Of a stretch of 10,285 nt of DNA, positions 1 to 6,991 are shown piece after piece. Position numbers and translations under genes: made by a program. The stretch is from Mariniphaga sp. (lineage in GTDB: Bacteria > Bacteroidota > Bacteroidia > Bacteroidales > Prolixibacteraceae), in assembly GCA_013203525.1 (NCBI GenBank), contig JABMQB010000283.1, positions 1-10,285 of the forward strand, read 5' to 3'. The notes under the pieces are model-generated. The model was not told the DNA's origin, made no database searches, and saw only the letters and a list, made by a program, of their open reading frames with translations. Position 1 is the first letter of the stretch; every line of letters begins with the position of its first letter.

Positions 1-1607
1 TAGCAAAGGAGGTTGAATATCGGGTTTTATATAATGAAAAAGGAATTGATGGTACTGAAACTGAAAATTATTATGCAGGAGTTATAAGGAAAGATCCTAT
101 TGGCAGGCCATTAAAAGTGGGTGGATTAACATGCCAGTTCTGGGCGGCATTTCCTTATACTCCGCTTGTAAAAAATCTTACAACGCTTAATCCTGATTTG
201 TTATATTTTTCAGGCGATCAGATTTATGAAGGTAACGGAGGATATAGCATAAAGCGCAAACCGGAGGATGTTTCTATTTTAAGTTATCTTGGAAAGTATT
301 ATATGTTCGGTTGGGCATTTGGCGATTTAATGCGCGACCGTCCGACAATTTGCACACCTGACGACCACGATGTTTTTCATGGAAACCTTTGGGGCGAAGG
401 GGGAGTTAAAAAACCTGAAGGAGCAGGTAGTTCTGATACTCGCGGTTTTATGCAATCGGTAAAAATGGTGAATGCTGTTAACCGGACTCAATGCGGGCAA
501 TTACCCGATCCGTATGATTCAACTCCCATTAAACAGGACATGTCTGTTTGGTATACAGGATTAACTTATGGAAGGGTTAGTTTTGCTATTATCAGCGACA
601 GAATTTTTAAAAGCAGCCCTGAGCATGTTTCGTATTGGGAGGGAAGGCATGATCATTTAGTTGATCCACCTAAAGACTTATCTGTTCTTGATAAGCCAGG
701 GCTTAAAATGTTGGGCAACCGCCAAATGAAATTTATGAATGAATGGATTGAAGACTGGCAGGGAGCGGATATGAAGGTGCTTTTGTCACAAACCGTATTT
801 GCAAATGTTGCAACACATCATGGGCAACTTGAAGGTTATCTTCATGGCGACCTCGATTCAGGAGGATGGCCCAAAAATGCCCGTGATAACGTAATTAATC
901 TGATGCGGAAGGGATCAGTTTTTCAAATTTGCGGTGACCAACATATTCCATCACTTGTACAGTATGGCCTGAATGAGTACAGGGATGCAGGATGGTGTTT
1001 TTGTACCCCGGCAATTTCTAATATGTACCTTCGTTGGTTTCTTCCTGATGAAATGGGAATTGAAACAATTGGAAGACCTGAACATAATTACCCAAATACC
1101 GGATATTACAAAGATGCCTTTGGAAATAAAAACTTTGTTTATGCAATGGGTAATCCCGGCAAAATAACAAGCGATTGGGAAAGTAGGTATACACATGCTC
1201 AAATCAGATCATCGGGTTTTGGATTTATCACATTCGATCAGGTGGAAAGAACTATAAACATTGATTCCTGGAGGTTTATAGCCGATGTGGAAAATCCTAA
1301 TCCTGTTCGTGATCAGTTTCCCGGTTGGCCCTTACAATTATCCCAAGCTGATAATAATGGATTTGAATCAGAATTTCTGTTGCCAGAACTTATCATAGAT
1401 AAACCAAATCAACTTATTAAAGTATTGAATGAAGCAAATGATGAGTTGGTTTTTATAACAAGAATTGCTGGTAACTCAATTCAGATAGATGTAAAAAAAT
1501 CAGGAAAATTTTCAGTCATTGTTGGAGAAGGTAAGAATGTGAAAAAAATTATTGGATTGATTCCTTCAAAAAAAGATAATAACCAGTCTTTGAAATTCTC
1601 TATGTAA
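1..1607 (+). CDS. PhoD-like metallophosphatase (alkaline phosphatase D family), 5'-truncated
   Basis: The frame is open from position 3 to the TAA at 1605-1607, so the gene begins outside the window. The GTG at 117 is internal and not a believable start, because 38 in-frame codons precede it. Metallophosphatase motifs are visible: a GDQIYE block at 213-230, a DDHD cluster at 360-371 (PD-DHDVFHGN context), and a GDQH motif at 933-944 that resembles the GDxH motif of PhoD-type enzymes. The Asp and His residues in these blocks are the expected metal ligands. PhoD enzymes hydrolyse phosphate mono- or diesters and are normally exported; any signal peptide would lie in the missing N-terminus. The last ~100 codons look like a beta-rich tail with no recognised domain. 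The substrate cannot be inferred. The next gene on the same strand starts 111 bp downstream. Confidence 0.85.
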   Translation, partial: AKEVEYRVLYNEKGIDGTETENYYAGVIRKDPIGRPLKVGGLTCQFWAAFPYTPLVKNLTTLNPDLLYFSGDQIYEGNGGYSIKRKPEDVSILSYLGKYYMFGWAFGDLMRDRPTICTPDDHDVFHGNLWGEGGVKKPEGAGSSDTRGFMQSVKMVNAVNRTQCGQLPDPYDSTPIKQDMSVWYTGLTYGRVSFAIISDRIFKSSPEHVSYWEGRHDHLVDPPKDLSVLDKPGLKMLGNRQMKFMNEWIEDWQGADMKVLLSQTVFANVATHHGQLEGYLHGDLDSGGWPKNARDNVINLMRKGSVFQICGDQHIPSLVQYGLNEYRDAGWCFCTPAISNMYLRWFLPDEMGIETIGRPEHNYPNTGYYKDAFGNKNFVYAMGNPGKITSDWESRYTHAQIRSSGFGFITFDQVERTINIDSWRFIADVENPNPVRDQFPGWPLQLSQADNNGFESEFLLPELIIDKPNQLIKVLNEANDELVFITRIAGNSIQIDVKKSGKFSVIVGEGKNVKKIIGLIPSKKDNNQSLKFSM

Positions 1608-1633
1608 GCCAAAATGCTGTCGTTTTTATTCTG

Positions 1634-1667
1634 GTTTTTAACTACTTGACAGTTTACTGTTAAAAAC
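1634..1667. repeat. Inverted repeat with nested palindrome between the phosphatase gene and the next gene
   Basis: A perfect 9-bp inverted repeat, GTTTTTAAC (1634-1642) and GTTAAAAAC (1659-1667), encloses a 16-nt loop. A second perfect palindrome, ACAGT-TT-ACTGT (1649-1660), overlaps the right arm, so the two stems are mutually exclusive. No T-run follows the stem on either strand, so it is not a typical intrinsic terminator. It could be a regulator binding site, an RNA switch-like fold or a weak 3'-end structure. Function is unknown. Confidence 0.4.
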
Positions 1668-1718
1668 ATGTTGTGCATTTCTATAAATATTCAGTTTTTT
1701 TCTTAGAACTTTATAAAC

Positions 1719-2252
1719 ATGAAGATATTGGTTTTTGTTTTAGCAGGATTAATACCACTTCTCTCAGGTAAACCTGTGAACAATGCAAATCTGTTTCTTG
1801 AAAAGGGCGTAAACAAACAATTGCTTGCATTTCAGCAAACAGGAGAATTGGGCAAAGCCGCATTCAAATACCTCGATGCCGGAGTATATCTGTTTTTAGT
1901 TGAATTTCCTCAACAAGAAGGAAAATGGATAAAAGAAAGGCCAAGGCATTCTACAATGACAAAAGCGGCTTATAATCCCAAAAACCGGACATATTATTAT
2001 CAGGGAATTGAGGGATTTTTTTCAATAAAAATAAAGGGATTAAGAAAGGTTGAGCATGAAAGTTTTAAACCTGTATTCAGGGAAAGGAGAAATGAGGAAG
2101 AAATGCAGATTGTTATTGCACAATTTAAGGTATTTAATAAGAATGCAAATATTACTGTTTCAATAAATGCAATTACTGCAGCTCAATTTAAAAGGGCAGT
2201 GGAAAAGGTTAATGGCGATGTGTCAATGATGTCGATACCAGGAATTAAATAG
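1719..2252 (+). CDS. Hypothetical small secreted protein
   Basis: This is a 177-residue protein starting at ATG 1719; an in-frame stop at 1704-1706 rules out a longer N-terminus. Residues 1-17 (MKILVFVLAGLIPLLSG) form a short positively charged then hydrophobic segment that looks like a signal peptide, with no lipobox Cys. The rest is soluble-looking, basic and rich in Tyr and Phe in the middle (an Asn-Arg-Thr-Tyr-Tyr-Tyr stretch). A charged segment (FRERRNEEEMQ) precedes a C-terminal beta strand and helix. No domain family is recognised. It lies 111 bp after the phosphatase gene on the same strand and could be cotranscribed, but an inverted repeat sits between them. The most that can be said is probable periplasmic or exported protein of unknown function. 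Confidence 0.65.
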   Translation: MKILVFVLAGLIPLLSGKPVNNANLFLEKGVNKQLLAFQQTGELGKAAFKYLDAGVYLFLVEFPQQEGKWIKERPRHSTMTKAAYNPKNRTYYYQGIEGFFSIKIKGLRKVEHESFKPVFRERRNEEEMQIVIAQFKVFNKNANITVSINAITAAQFKRAVEKVNGDVSMMSIPGIK

Positions 2253-2270
2253 TATGTAAAATTGTTCCGG

Positions 2271-2305
2271 TTTGTGTAATAAAAATCTTTTATTATTTAT
2301 CTTTG
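2271..2305 (+). promoter_or_regulatory. Candidate Bacteroidota primary-sigma promoter for the gene at 2370
   Basis: TATCTTTG at 2298-2305 matches the TAnnTTTG -7 element exactly, and TTTG at 2271-2274 supplies the -33 element. The spacer of 23 nt is at the long end of what is described for Bacteroidota promoters. It would give a 5' UTR of roughly 55-60 nt before the ATG at 2370. It suggests the downstream gene is transcribed independently of the two upstream genes. Confidence 0.5.
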
Positions 2306-2369
2306 TTGGTAATTCCTAAGTAGTTTAAAATTGCCGATTTTAGAGAATTCTTAAAATAGCATTTTGTTC

Positions 2370-3128
2370 ATGTCACAAAATAATACTGAAGTTAAACCAA
2401 CAATACTATTTCCTCCTTCTCGAAGTAAAGGTGTTATTTCTGATTTCTTGAATTTTATGTGGCATAAACCGAAAATTCCTACTCTTATTAAATTTGATTC
2501 TGAGGAAAAAAGACAGGAGTATAATCAACGTGTTATGCAACGAGTAGGAATTGATGTGAATAAATATTCAGTTCTGAATATACATCAGGTAGGAGTAGAT
2601 GCACCTGTTAGTTACGTATTTAATGAACTTTTAAACTGGAATGGTGATTCAACTTGTTGGCCAAATCATATCGCCAAGGTTGAACGTGTTGATGATAAAA
2701 TTGAAAAAATCAGGATTTTAACCTTTGGGTGGTCAAAATATCCATTCGGTTTTAAAAAGAATTTTTTAGGATTGAATTTAATTCCATTGTTTTATCTTAA
2801 TTCAATAAGAATTAAAGAAATTCCCGATTCATTTGATTTTGATAATGCGCGTTACCTTTTATACAGATGTAGTGGAGGTTACCCTATTGGGATATTTACA
2901 ATGTATGTCCGCTCATCAATAGCTGAAATGGGAGAAACTGCACAATCTCAATTATCATTTGCAGTAAGTTTTAATTTTTATGGAAAAGAGGGGCCAGTAA
3001 GGAGAAAATTGATAAACAGAATTTGGGAAGCAATTCATAACCGTGTTACTGCTAATGTATTAAATAGAGTAAAACAGTTAAGCGAATGGAGAATAGAAAA
3101 GATGCAACATAATAGCGAAAATATGTAA
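2370..3128 (+). CDS. Probable SRPBCC-fold (START/polyketide-cyclase-like) protein, function unknown
   Basis: I chose the ATG at 2370 (252 residues); an in-frame TTG two codons upstream is less likely. There is no signal peptide or membrane span, so it is probably cytosolic. After an ~65-residue N-terminal extension, the pattern strand (YSVLNIHQVGVDAP), helix (VSYVFNELLNW), WPNHI turn, several beta segments and a long C-terminal helix (from about residue 205) resembles SRPBCC proteins, which bind hydrophobic ligands in a deep cavity. The match is by fold pattern only; no catalytic motif is recognisable. It converges on the flavoprotein/cNMP-binding cluster with a 26-bp gap. A ligand-binding protein beside a prenyl-reductase-like flavoprotein could hint at shared lipid substrates, but they are on opposite strands. 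Confidence 0.5.
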   Translation: MSQNNTEVKPTILFPPSRSKGVISDFLNFMWHKPKIPTLIKFDSEEKRQEYNQRVMQRVGIDVNKYSVLNIHQVGVDAPVSYVFNELLNWNGDSTCWPNHIAKVERVDDKIEKIRILTFGWSKYPFGFKKNFLGLNLIPLFYLNSIRIKEIPDSFDFDNARYLLYRCSGGYPIGIFTMYVRSSIAEMGETAQSQLSFAVSFNFYGKEGPVRRKLINRIWEAIHNRVTANVLNRVKQLSEWRIEKMQHNSENM

Positions 3129-3154
3129 CTATTATTATACCAAAATGTGGTTTA

Positions 3155-3517
3155 TCACTCTTTTAATTTTTTTGTAGTATCTCGAAGGCGTTTAGACATT
3201 TTTTCTAAAAGGTTAAATGCCAAAGAGGGATCATTCTGAATAGTCTTATAAAAATTCCTTTTATTAATAGTAAGAACCTTAACATCGCCATTTGCACGAA
3301 CAGTACATGATCTTACGTCTTTTTGGAATAATGCCATTTCGCCAAAAAAATCTTTCTCACTTAATTCAGCTACTTTTGTTTCTTTATCGTCTGATTCAAT
3401 AATTATATCAACATTGCCTTCCTGGATAACATAAAGGCAATCGCCTGTGGTACCCTGTTTGAAAATTATTTCACCATTAGAAAAATGACTTCCAAGTGTT
3501 GTTTTTTTCTCTCTCAT
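3155..3517 (-). CDS. Stand-alone cyclic-nucleotide-binding domain protein
   Basis: This 120-residue protein is essentially one cNMP-binding (Crp/PKA-R type) domain. Residues 14-40 show the beta-roll start (NGEIIFKQGTTGDCLYVIQEG). The phosphate-binding cassette is at 57-74 (FFGEMALF...VRSCTVRA), with the ribose-contacting Glu60 and phosphate-contacting Arg69 both present. A C-terminal helix (100-120) corresponds to the B/C helix. There is no helix-turn-helix, kinase or channel domain and no signal peptide, so it is probably a cytosolic receptor acting through protein contacts. Its ATG overlaps the stop of the upstream flavoprotein gene by one base (TAATG), indicating translational coupling. 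It lies in the same cluster as an adenylate cyclase, so cAMP is the obvious ligand. Cys71 replaces the Ala common in that cassette position. Confidence 0.88.
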   Translation of the reverse strand: MREKKTTLGSHFSNGEIIFKQGTTGDCLYVIQEGNVDIIIESDDKETKVAELSEKDFFGEMALFQKDVRSCTVRANGDVKVLTINKRNFYKTIQNDPSLAFNLLEKMSKRLRDTTKKLKE

Positions 3518-4866
3518 TATTTTTTATCTTTTTTTAAGTTTCCATAAATAATATTCCAGATCAAGTTTACTAACAATAAGGGATAGATCAATCTTTTGAA
3601 AATATCTTTGTAGGGTGCACTTCCTGTAAAAGTATCCCATAACACAGAGCTCAAAAGCCTTTTGTAATCAGGTTTTTTTTGTTCCTTAATGACCATCCTG
3701 AAAATACCCCTTTTGAGAATAGAAGATTTTTGGATAATAGTTGTTGCAAAAAATATAAATTTTCCTATCCGGTTATCCAAATTTAGATTTTTACTAACGG
3801 GTTTAAAATCTTTCTTAAAACTCGATTTATTTATTCCGTTAAATATTGCCGTTTTAGCAGCTGCTTTTCCAGTAATATATGCGGCTCCAATTCCATTTTT
3901 ATATAGTTTAGAAGTAGAGGAATCTCCAATTAGAATAACACGGTCAGAAAAGGCAGATTTCGCTTCTTTGACATTAATTAAAGGGTAGCATTGACAAGGA
4001 ATTATTTCATTTATATTAATTTCAGGAGGAAAACATTTCCTCACAGAATCAGAATTTAGAAAATTACTTACAATTTCTTTGTTGATATTGGAACCCAATA
4101 AAACCAATGTAACATATTTCCCTTTTGGAATTAAGGCTCCAAACTTAATATTTGGCAGATTTAATAAAAAAACATGCATTGAGTTGCCAAAATATTTATC
4201 AATTAATGCACTTTCAAGTTGAAATTCACAAATATAAGTTTTGGTAGTAACAGGTGGAATAAAAGATGGGATGAGTTTCTTAAATAACTGAAGAGTTTTT
4301 AAATTGAGGCCAGCAGCACCTACAACGAGGTCATATTTTTTTTCAGTTCCATTTTTTGTTTTTACTATTATTCCATCACTAACTCTATTCAAATCCACTA
4401 TTCTATCAGTTATTAGGCTAGCTCCATTATGGACACAAAGTTCCATCAAATAGTTGTCAAAACTTAATTGTTCTTCATTTACATTTCCACGTGGCCCTAT
4501 ACCTCTGAACATTGAAGCAATCCTCTGTTCCTGAAATGGTGTTTCAATTGTTGTATCTCCCAGTTCGAAATGCATTGAATAGGATTTGATTCCCCTGCGG
4601 ATAACAGTTGATGGCAATACAATCCCTTCGGTTGAAAGCAACTGAATAAGTGATTCTGACACTATTCCTCCACAATGGTTACAACCAGCGGGCCCCGCAC
4701 AATTAAAATCCTTGGGTTCGATAATATCGATATTAATATTTAAATCGTAACGTTGTGCAAAATCAAGGGCAAAATAAGAGAAGAAACTTCCTGCCGGGCC
4801 ACCACCAATTACAGCGATGTTTGAACCATCTTCCAATACAAGGTTATTCAAATTATTGTCTGCCAT
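3517..4866 (-). CDS. FAD-dependent oxidoreductase, geranylgeranyl-reductase-like
   Basis: This 449-residue protein has a Rossmann FAD-binding motif at 18-26 (AVIGGGPAG) and an acidic strand end at 46-50 (IDIIE). The second FAD motif, at 307-338 (SDRVILIGDSS...NGIGAAYITGKAAA), is the usual GD...GxGxxxAxxSGxxAA block with the normal Ala-Gly after GD replaced by Ser-Ser. These features and CGG at 65-67 place it with the geranylgeranyl reductase/CbrA-like flavoproteins, which reduce or oxidise isoprenoid or lipid-like substrates; the actual substrate is not known. Cys56, Cys62 and Cys65 form a C-x5-C-x2-C cluster next to the FAD site. A hydrophobic segment at 427-442 flanked by Lys suggests C-terminal membrane association. 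It starts 28 nt after the cyclase gene and overlaps the next gene by 1 nt, so the three are very probably one operon. Confidence 0.82.
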   Translation of the reverse strand: MADNNLNNLVLEDGSNIAVIGGGPAGSFFSYFALDFAQRYDLNINIDIIEPKDFNCAGPAGCNHCGGIVSESLIQLLSTEGIVLPSTVIRRGIKSYSMHFELGDTTIETPFQEQRIASMFRGIGPRGNVNEEQLSFDNYLMELCVHNGASLITDRIVDLNRVSDGIIVKTKNGTEKKYDLVVGAAGLNLKTLQLFKKLIPSFIPPVTTKTYICEFQLESALIDKYFGNSMHVFLLNLPNIKFGALIPKGKYVTLVLLGSNINKEIVSNFLNSDSVRKCFPPEININEIIPCQCYPLINVKEAKSAFSDRVILIGDSSTSKLYKNGIGAAYITGKAAAKTAIFNGINKSSFKKDFKPVSKNLNLDNRIGKFIFFATTIIQKSSILKRGIFRMVIKEQKKPDYKRLLSSVLWDTFTGSAPYKDIFKRLIYPLLLVNLIWNIIYGNLKKDKK

Positions 4867-4894
4867 ATGCTAATTTATAAATAATTTAAAATTA

Positions 4895-6853
4895 TTATTT
4901 TTCCCCTTCAACAAAATACATATCAATTTCGCCAATATTTTTCGCCAATATTTTTCCACGGTAAAAGCAATCAAACTTATCTTTCACAAGTTCGAATGTA
5001 GAAGCCGAAATATTAACCTTGCCAACTTCTCCGTTTGATTCCATTCTGCTTGCTGTATTAACTGCACTGCCCCAAATGTCGTAGGCATATTTTTTACTAC
5101 CAACCACACCAGCAGTTACAGCTCCAGTGTGTATTCCAACTCTTAAATTCCAGGGCGTTTTTCCCTGTTCAATTCTTTTTTTATTGTTTGAAATCATAAA
5201 TTCCTGCATTTCTAATCCAGCTTCTATCGCATTAACCGCATGCGTTTTGTTAATTGATGGAAGCCCACCAACACACATATAAGCATCTCCAATGGTTTTT
5301 ATTTTTTCCATGTAATGCTTTTCGATAATATTATCAAATGCATTAAAAAAATCATTTAATTCTGCTACCAGTTCATTTGGGGAAAGCCCTGAGGAAATTT
5401 TTGTAAAATCTTTAAAGTCAGTAAATAAAACAGAAACATTTTTAAAATATCTTGAAGTAGCACGGCCATCTTCACGTAATTCTTTCGCAACCTTTGCCGG
5501 TAATATATTCTTAAGTAAATTTTCGATTTCCAGTTTTTGGGTATCAAGCAATCTATTCGTTTTTACTTTATTCATGTAATTCCTGAAGGTAATAAAAGCA
5601 ATGATTAAAATAAACACTAATCCTGCTAGGAATGCATTTTTTACTAATCGTTGTTTTTGAAAAGCAAGATCCTGAAGTTCAATTTCAACTTTTTGTTGAT
5701 CTATTTCATTTCCCTGAATTAGGGCTGTTATTCGCTTTTCATTTTCAGCATTATAGATTGTGTCTTTAATTTGTCCAAAGAGAATCTGAAACCTGTATGC
5801 ATTAGGATAATCTGATAACTTTTCATATGATATAGCCAGACCTTCAAAAGCCTCTTTTAATTCATATCTGGCACTAATTGATTGAGCTAATTCTCTTGCA
5901 TCATCATATGCAACCCTGGCCATCAAATAGTTTTCTTGTTCTGCGTAAACATGACCCATACTGATTATGGCCTGTGACATTTCCAGTATTGCATCATTTA
6001 GTTTTGCTCGTTCATATGCCTGTTGGTGATAGTTATAAGCAAGATCAAAATTTTCGTTTTTAAAATGGGCTTTACCAATATTATTTAGTGAGTATGGAAC
6101 ATTTCCATCTGTTTGTTCAAGCAATTCAAGAGATCTGTTGAAATAATAAAGTGCTGAATCTGTTTGATTTAATCTTAAATACAATTCTCCAAGGTTAACC
6201 ACAGTAGTTCCAATTGCCTCATTATTCTTCAGGCTTTCGTTAATTGAAAGTGCCTTCAAAAAGTAGTCTAATGCTTGTTTATAGGTTAATGGTTTGTTCA
6301 TGTAAACATTTCCGATATTTAACAAAGCTGAGGCTATTCTGAATTTGTCATCCATCTGCTGGGCAACATTTAACGATTGAAGGTAATATTCAACAGCACG
6401 GTTATCGTCACCCCGGTTAAAGTAGACCGCTCCAATGTTATTTTGCATATTAGAAATACCAATCAGGTCGCCAAAGGATTCAAATTTTTCCATTGCCAAC
6501 TGCCAATAGTTGATAGTTTCAACATATTCTCCCAGAAAGTAATATCCCATGCCAATATATTTTAGGGCATTTGCTTCACCCTTCTGAAAATTTAGTTTTT
6601 TAGATAAATCCCTGGCTTCTATGCCATAACGAATAGCTTCTTCCGAGGAGGATCTTCTGTAATGTGTACTAAGTTTTACTAATAAGTTAACTTTTGAGGT
6701 GTCTTCTTTAGCCGATTCAATAAGTACTTTCAAGCTGTCTCCAATTTGATCTGGCTGGGCTACTACCAAACAATTTATAAATAGAAATAAAAGAATTAAA
6801 GACCAACTAATTTTTACCTTAGTTTGTAGGCTTAAAACATAATTATATAGCAT
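4895..6853 (-). CDS. Membrane-bound TPR-containing class III adenylate cyclase
   Basis: I chose ATG 6853 (652 residues); in-frame ATGs at 6868 and 6874 and a TTG at 6919 only add a polar extension ahead of the signal-like segment. In order: an export signal or signal anchor (hydrophobic about 17-31, ending VVAQ), about seven or eight TPR repeats (~60-365), a coiled-coil segment, one transmembrane helix (~405-422), a signalling-helix linker containing LLKNILP, and a C-terminal cyclase domain (~470-652). Metal-binding Asp479 (FTDF) and Asp523 (TIGDAYM) are present, as are the transition-state pair Asn599 and Arg603 (VNTASR). Lys519 (EKIKT) and Asp592 (YDIWG) are the ATP-selecting residues; guanylate cyclases have Glu and Cys there. 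It should therefore make cAMP as a homodimer. The topology puts the TPRs in the periplasm as a likely sensing part. It is first gene of the cluster with the flavoprotein and cNMP-binding protein. Confidence 0.9.
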   Translation of the reverse strand: MLYNYVLSLQTKVKISWSLILLFLFINCLVVAQPDQIGDSLKVLIESAKEDTSKVNLLVKLSTHYRRSSSEEAIRYGIEARDLSKKLNFQKGEANALKYIGMGYYFLGEYVETINYWQLAMEKFESFGDLIGISNMQNNIGAVYFNRGDDNRAVEYYLQSLNVAQQMDDKFRIASALLNIGNVYMNKPLTYKQALDYFLKALSINESLKNNEAIGTTVVNLGELYLRLNQTDSALYYFNRSLELLEQTDGNVPYSLNNIGKAHFKNENFDLAYNYHQQAYERAKLNDAILEMSQAIISMGHVYAEQENYLMARVAYDDARELAQSISARYELKEAFEGLAISYEKLSDYPNAYRFQILFGQIKDTIYNAENEKRITALIQGNEIDQQKVEIELQDLAFQKQRLVKNAFLAGLVFILIIAFITFRNYMNKVKTNRLLDTQKLEIENLLKNILPAKVAKELREDGRATSRYFKNVSVLFTDFKDFTKISSGLSPNELVAELNDFFNAFDNIIEKHYMEKIKTIGDAYMCVGGLPSINKTHAVNAIEAGLEMQEFMISNNKKRIEQGKTPWNLRVGIHTGAVTAGVVGSKKYAYDIWGSAVNTASRMESNGEVGKVNISASTFELVKDKFDCFYRGKILAKNIGEIDMYFVEGEK

Positions 6854-6886
6854 TTTCTGAAAACACATGCACATTGAATAAAAATA

Positions 6887-6919
6887 CAATTCTATTTGAA
6901 AATTACATATATAAATCAA
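6887..6919 (-). promoter_or_regulatory. Weak candidate promoter for the cyclase operon
   Basis: On the - strand, TAGAATTG (6894-6887) matches the TAnnTTTG element with one mismatch, and TTG (6919-6917) lies 22 nt upstream. Transcription would start around 6880, about 27 nt before the ATG at 6853, which agrees with that start choice. The region is very AT-rich, so a chance match is quite possible. Confidence 0.25.
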
Positions 6920-6939
6920 TCATAATATAATTAATAATA

Positions 6940-6965
6940 AAAAAAGGGCTTTTAAACCCTTTTTT
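6940..6965 (-). terminator. Intrinsic terminator after the large repeat-protein gene
   Basis: A perfect 9-bp stem, AAAAAAGGG (6940-6948) pairing with CCCTTTTTT (6957-6965), has an 8-nt loop, and T-runs result on both strands. It lies 26 bp beyond the stop of the surface-protein gene and upstream of the cyclase gene. It should end the surface-protein transcript and separate the two same-strand units. Confidence 0.8.
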
Positions 6966-6991
6966 ATAATAGTTATTCCTTTTGAGAATTT

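Noticed and set aside
117..119. GTG at 117 as the phosphatase start
   Set aside because: The frame is open to the window edge with plausible protein sequence before it, and the phosphatase domain would be cut at its first strand.
1646..1667. Possible Pho-box near the PhoD-like gene
   Set aside because: The TTGACAG/ACTGTTA elements are inverted, not the direct CTGTCAT-type repeats of a Pho box, and they lie downstream of the phosphatase gene.
3139..3151. Small hairpin ACCA-AAATG-TGGT in the convergent gap as a terminator
   Set aside because: The stem is only 4 bp and no adjacent T-run follows directly on either strand; it is within chance expectation.
3155..3517. Crp/Fnr-type transcription factor
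   Set aside because: The protein ends after the C-terminal helix of the cNMP-binding domain; there is no room for a helix-turn-helix and no downstream frame that would supply one.
6854..6919. TTG at 6919 as the cyclase start
   Set aside because: It would add 22 polar and aromatic residues ahead of the signal-like segment and overlaps the candidate -33 element; ATG 6853 fits better.
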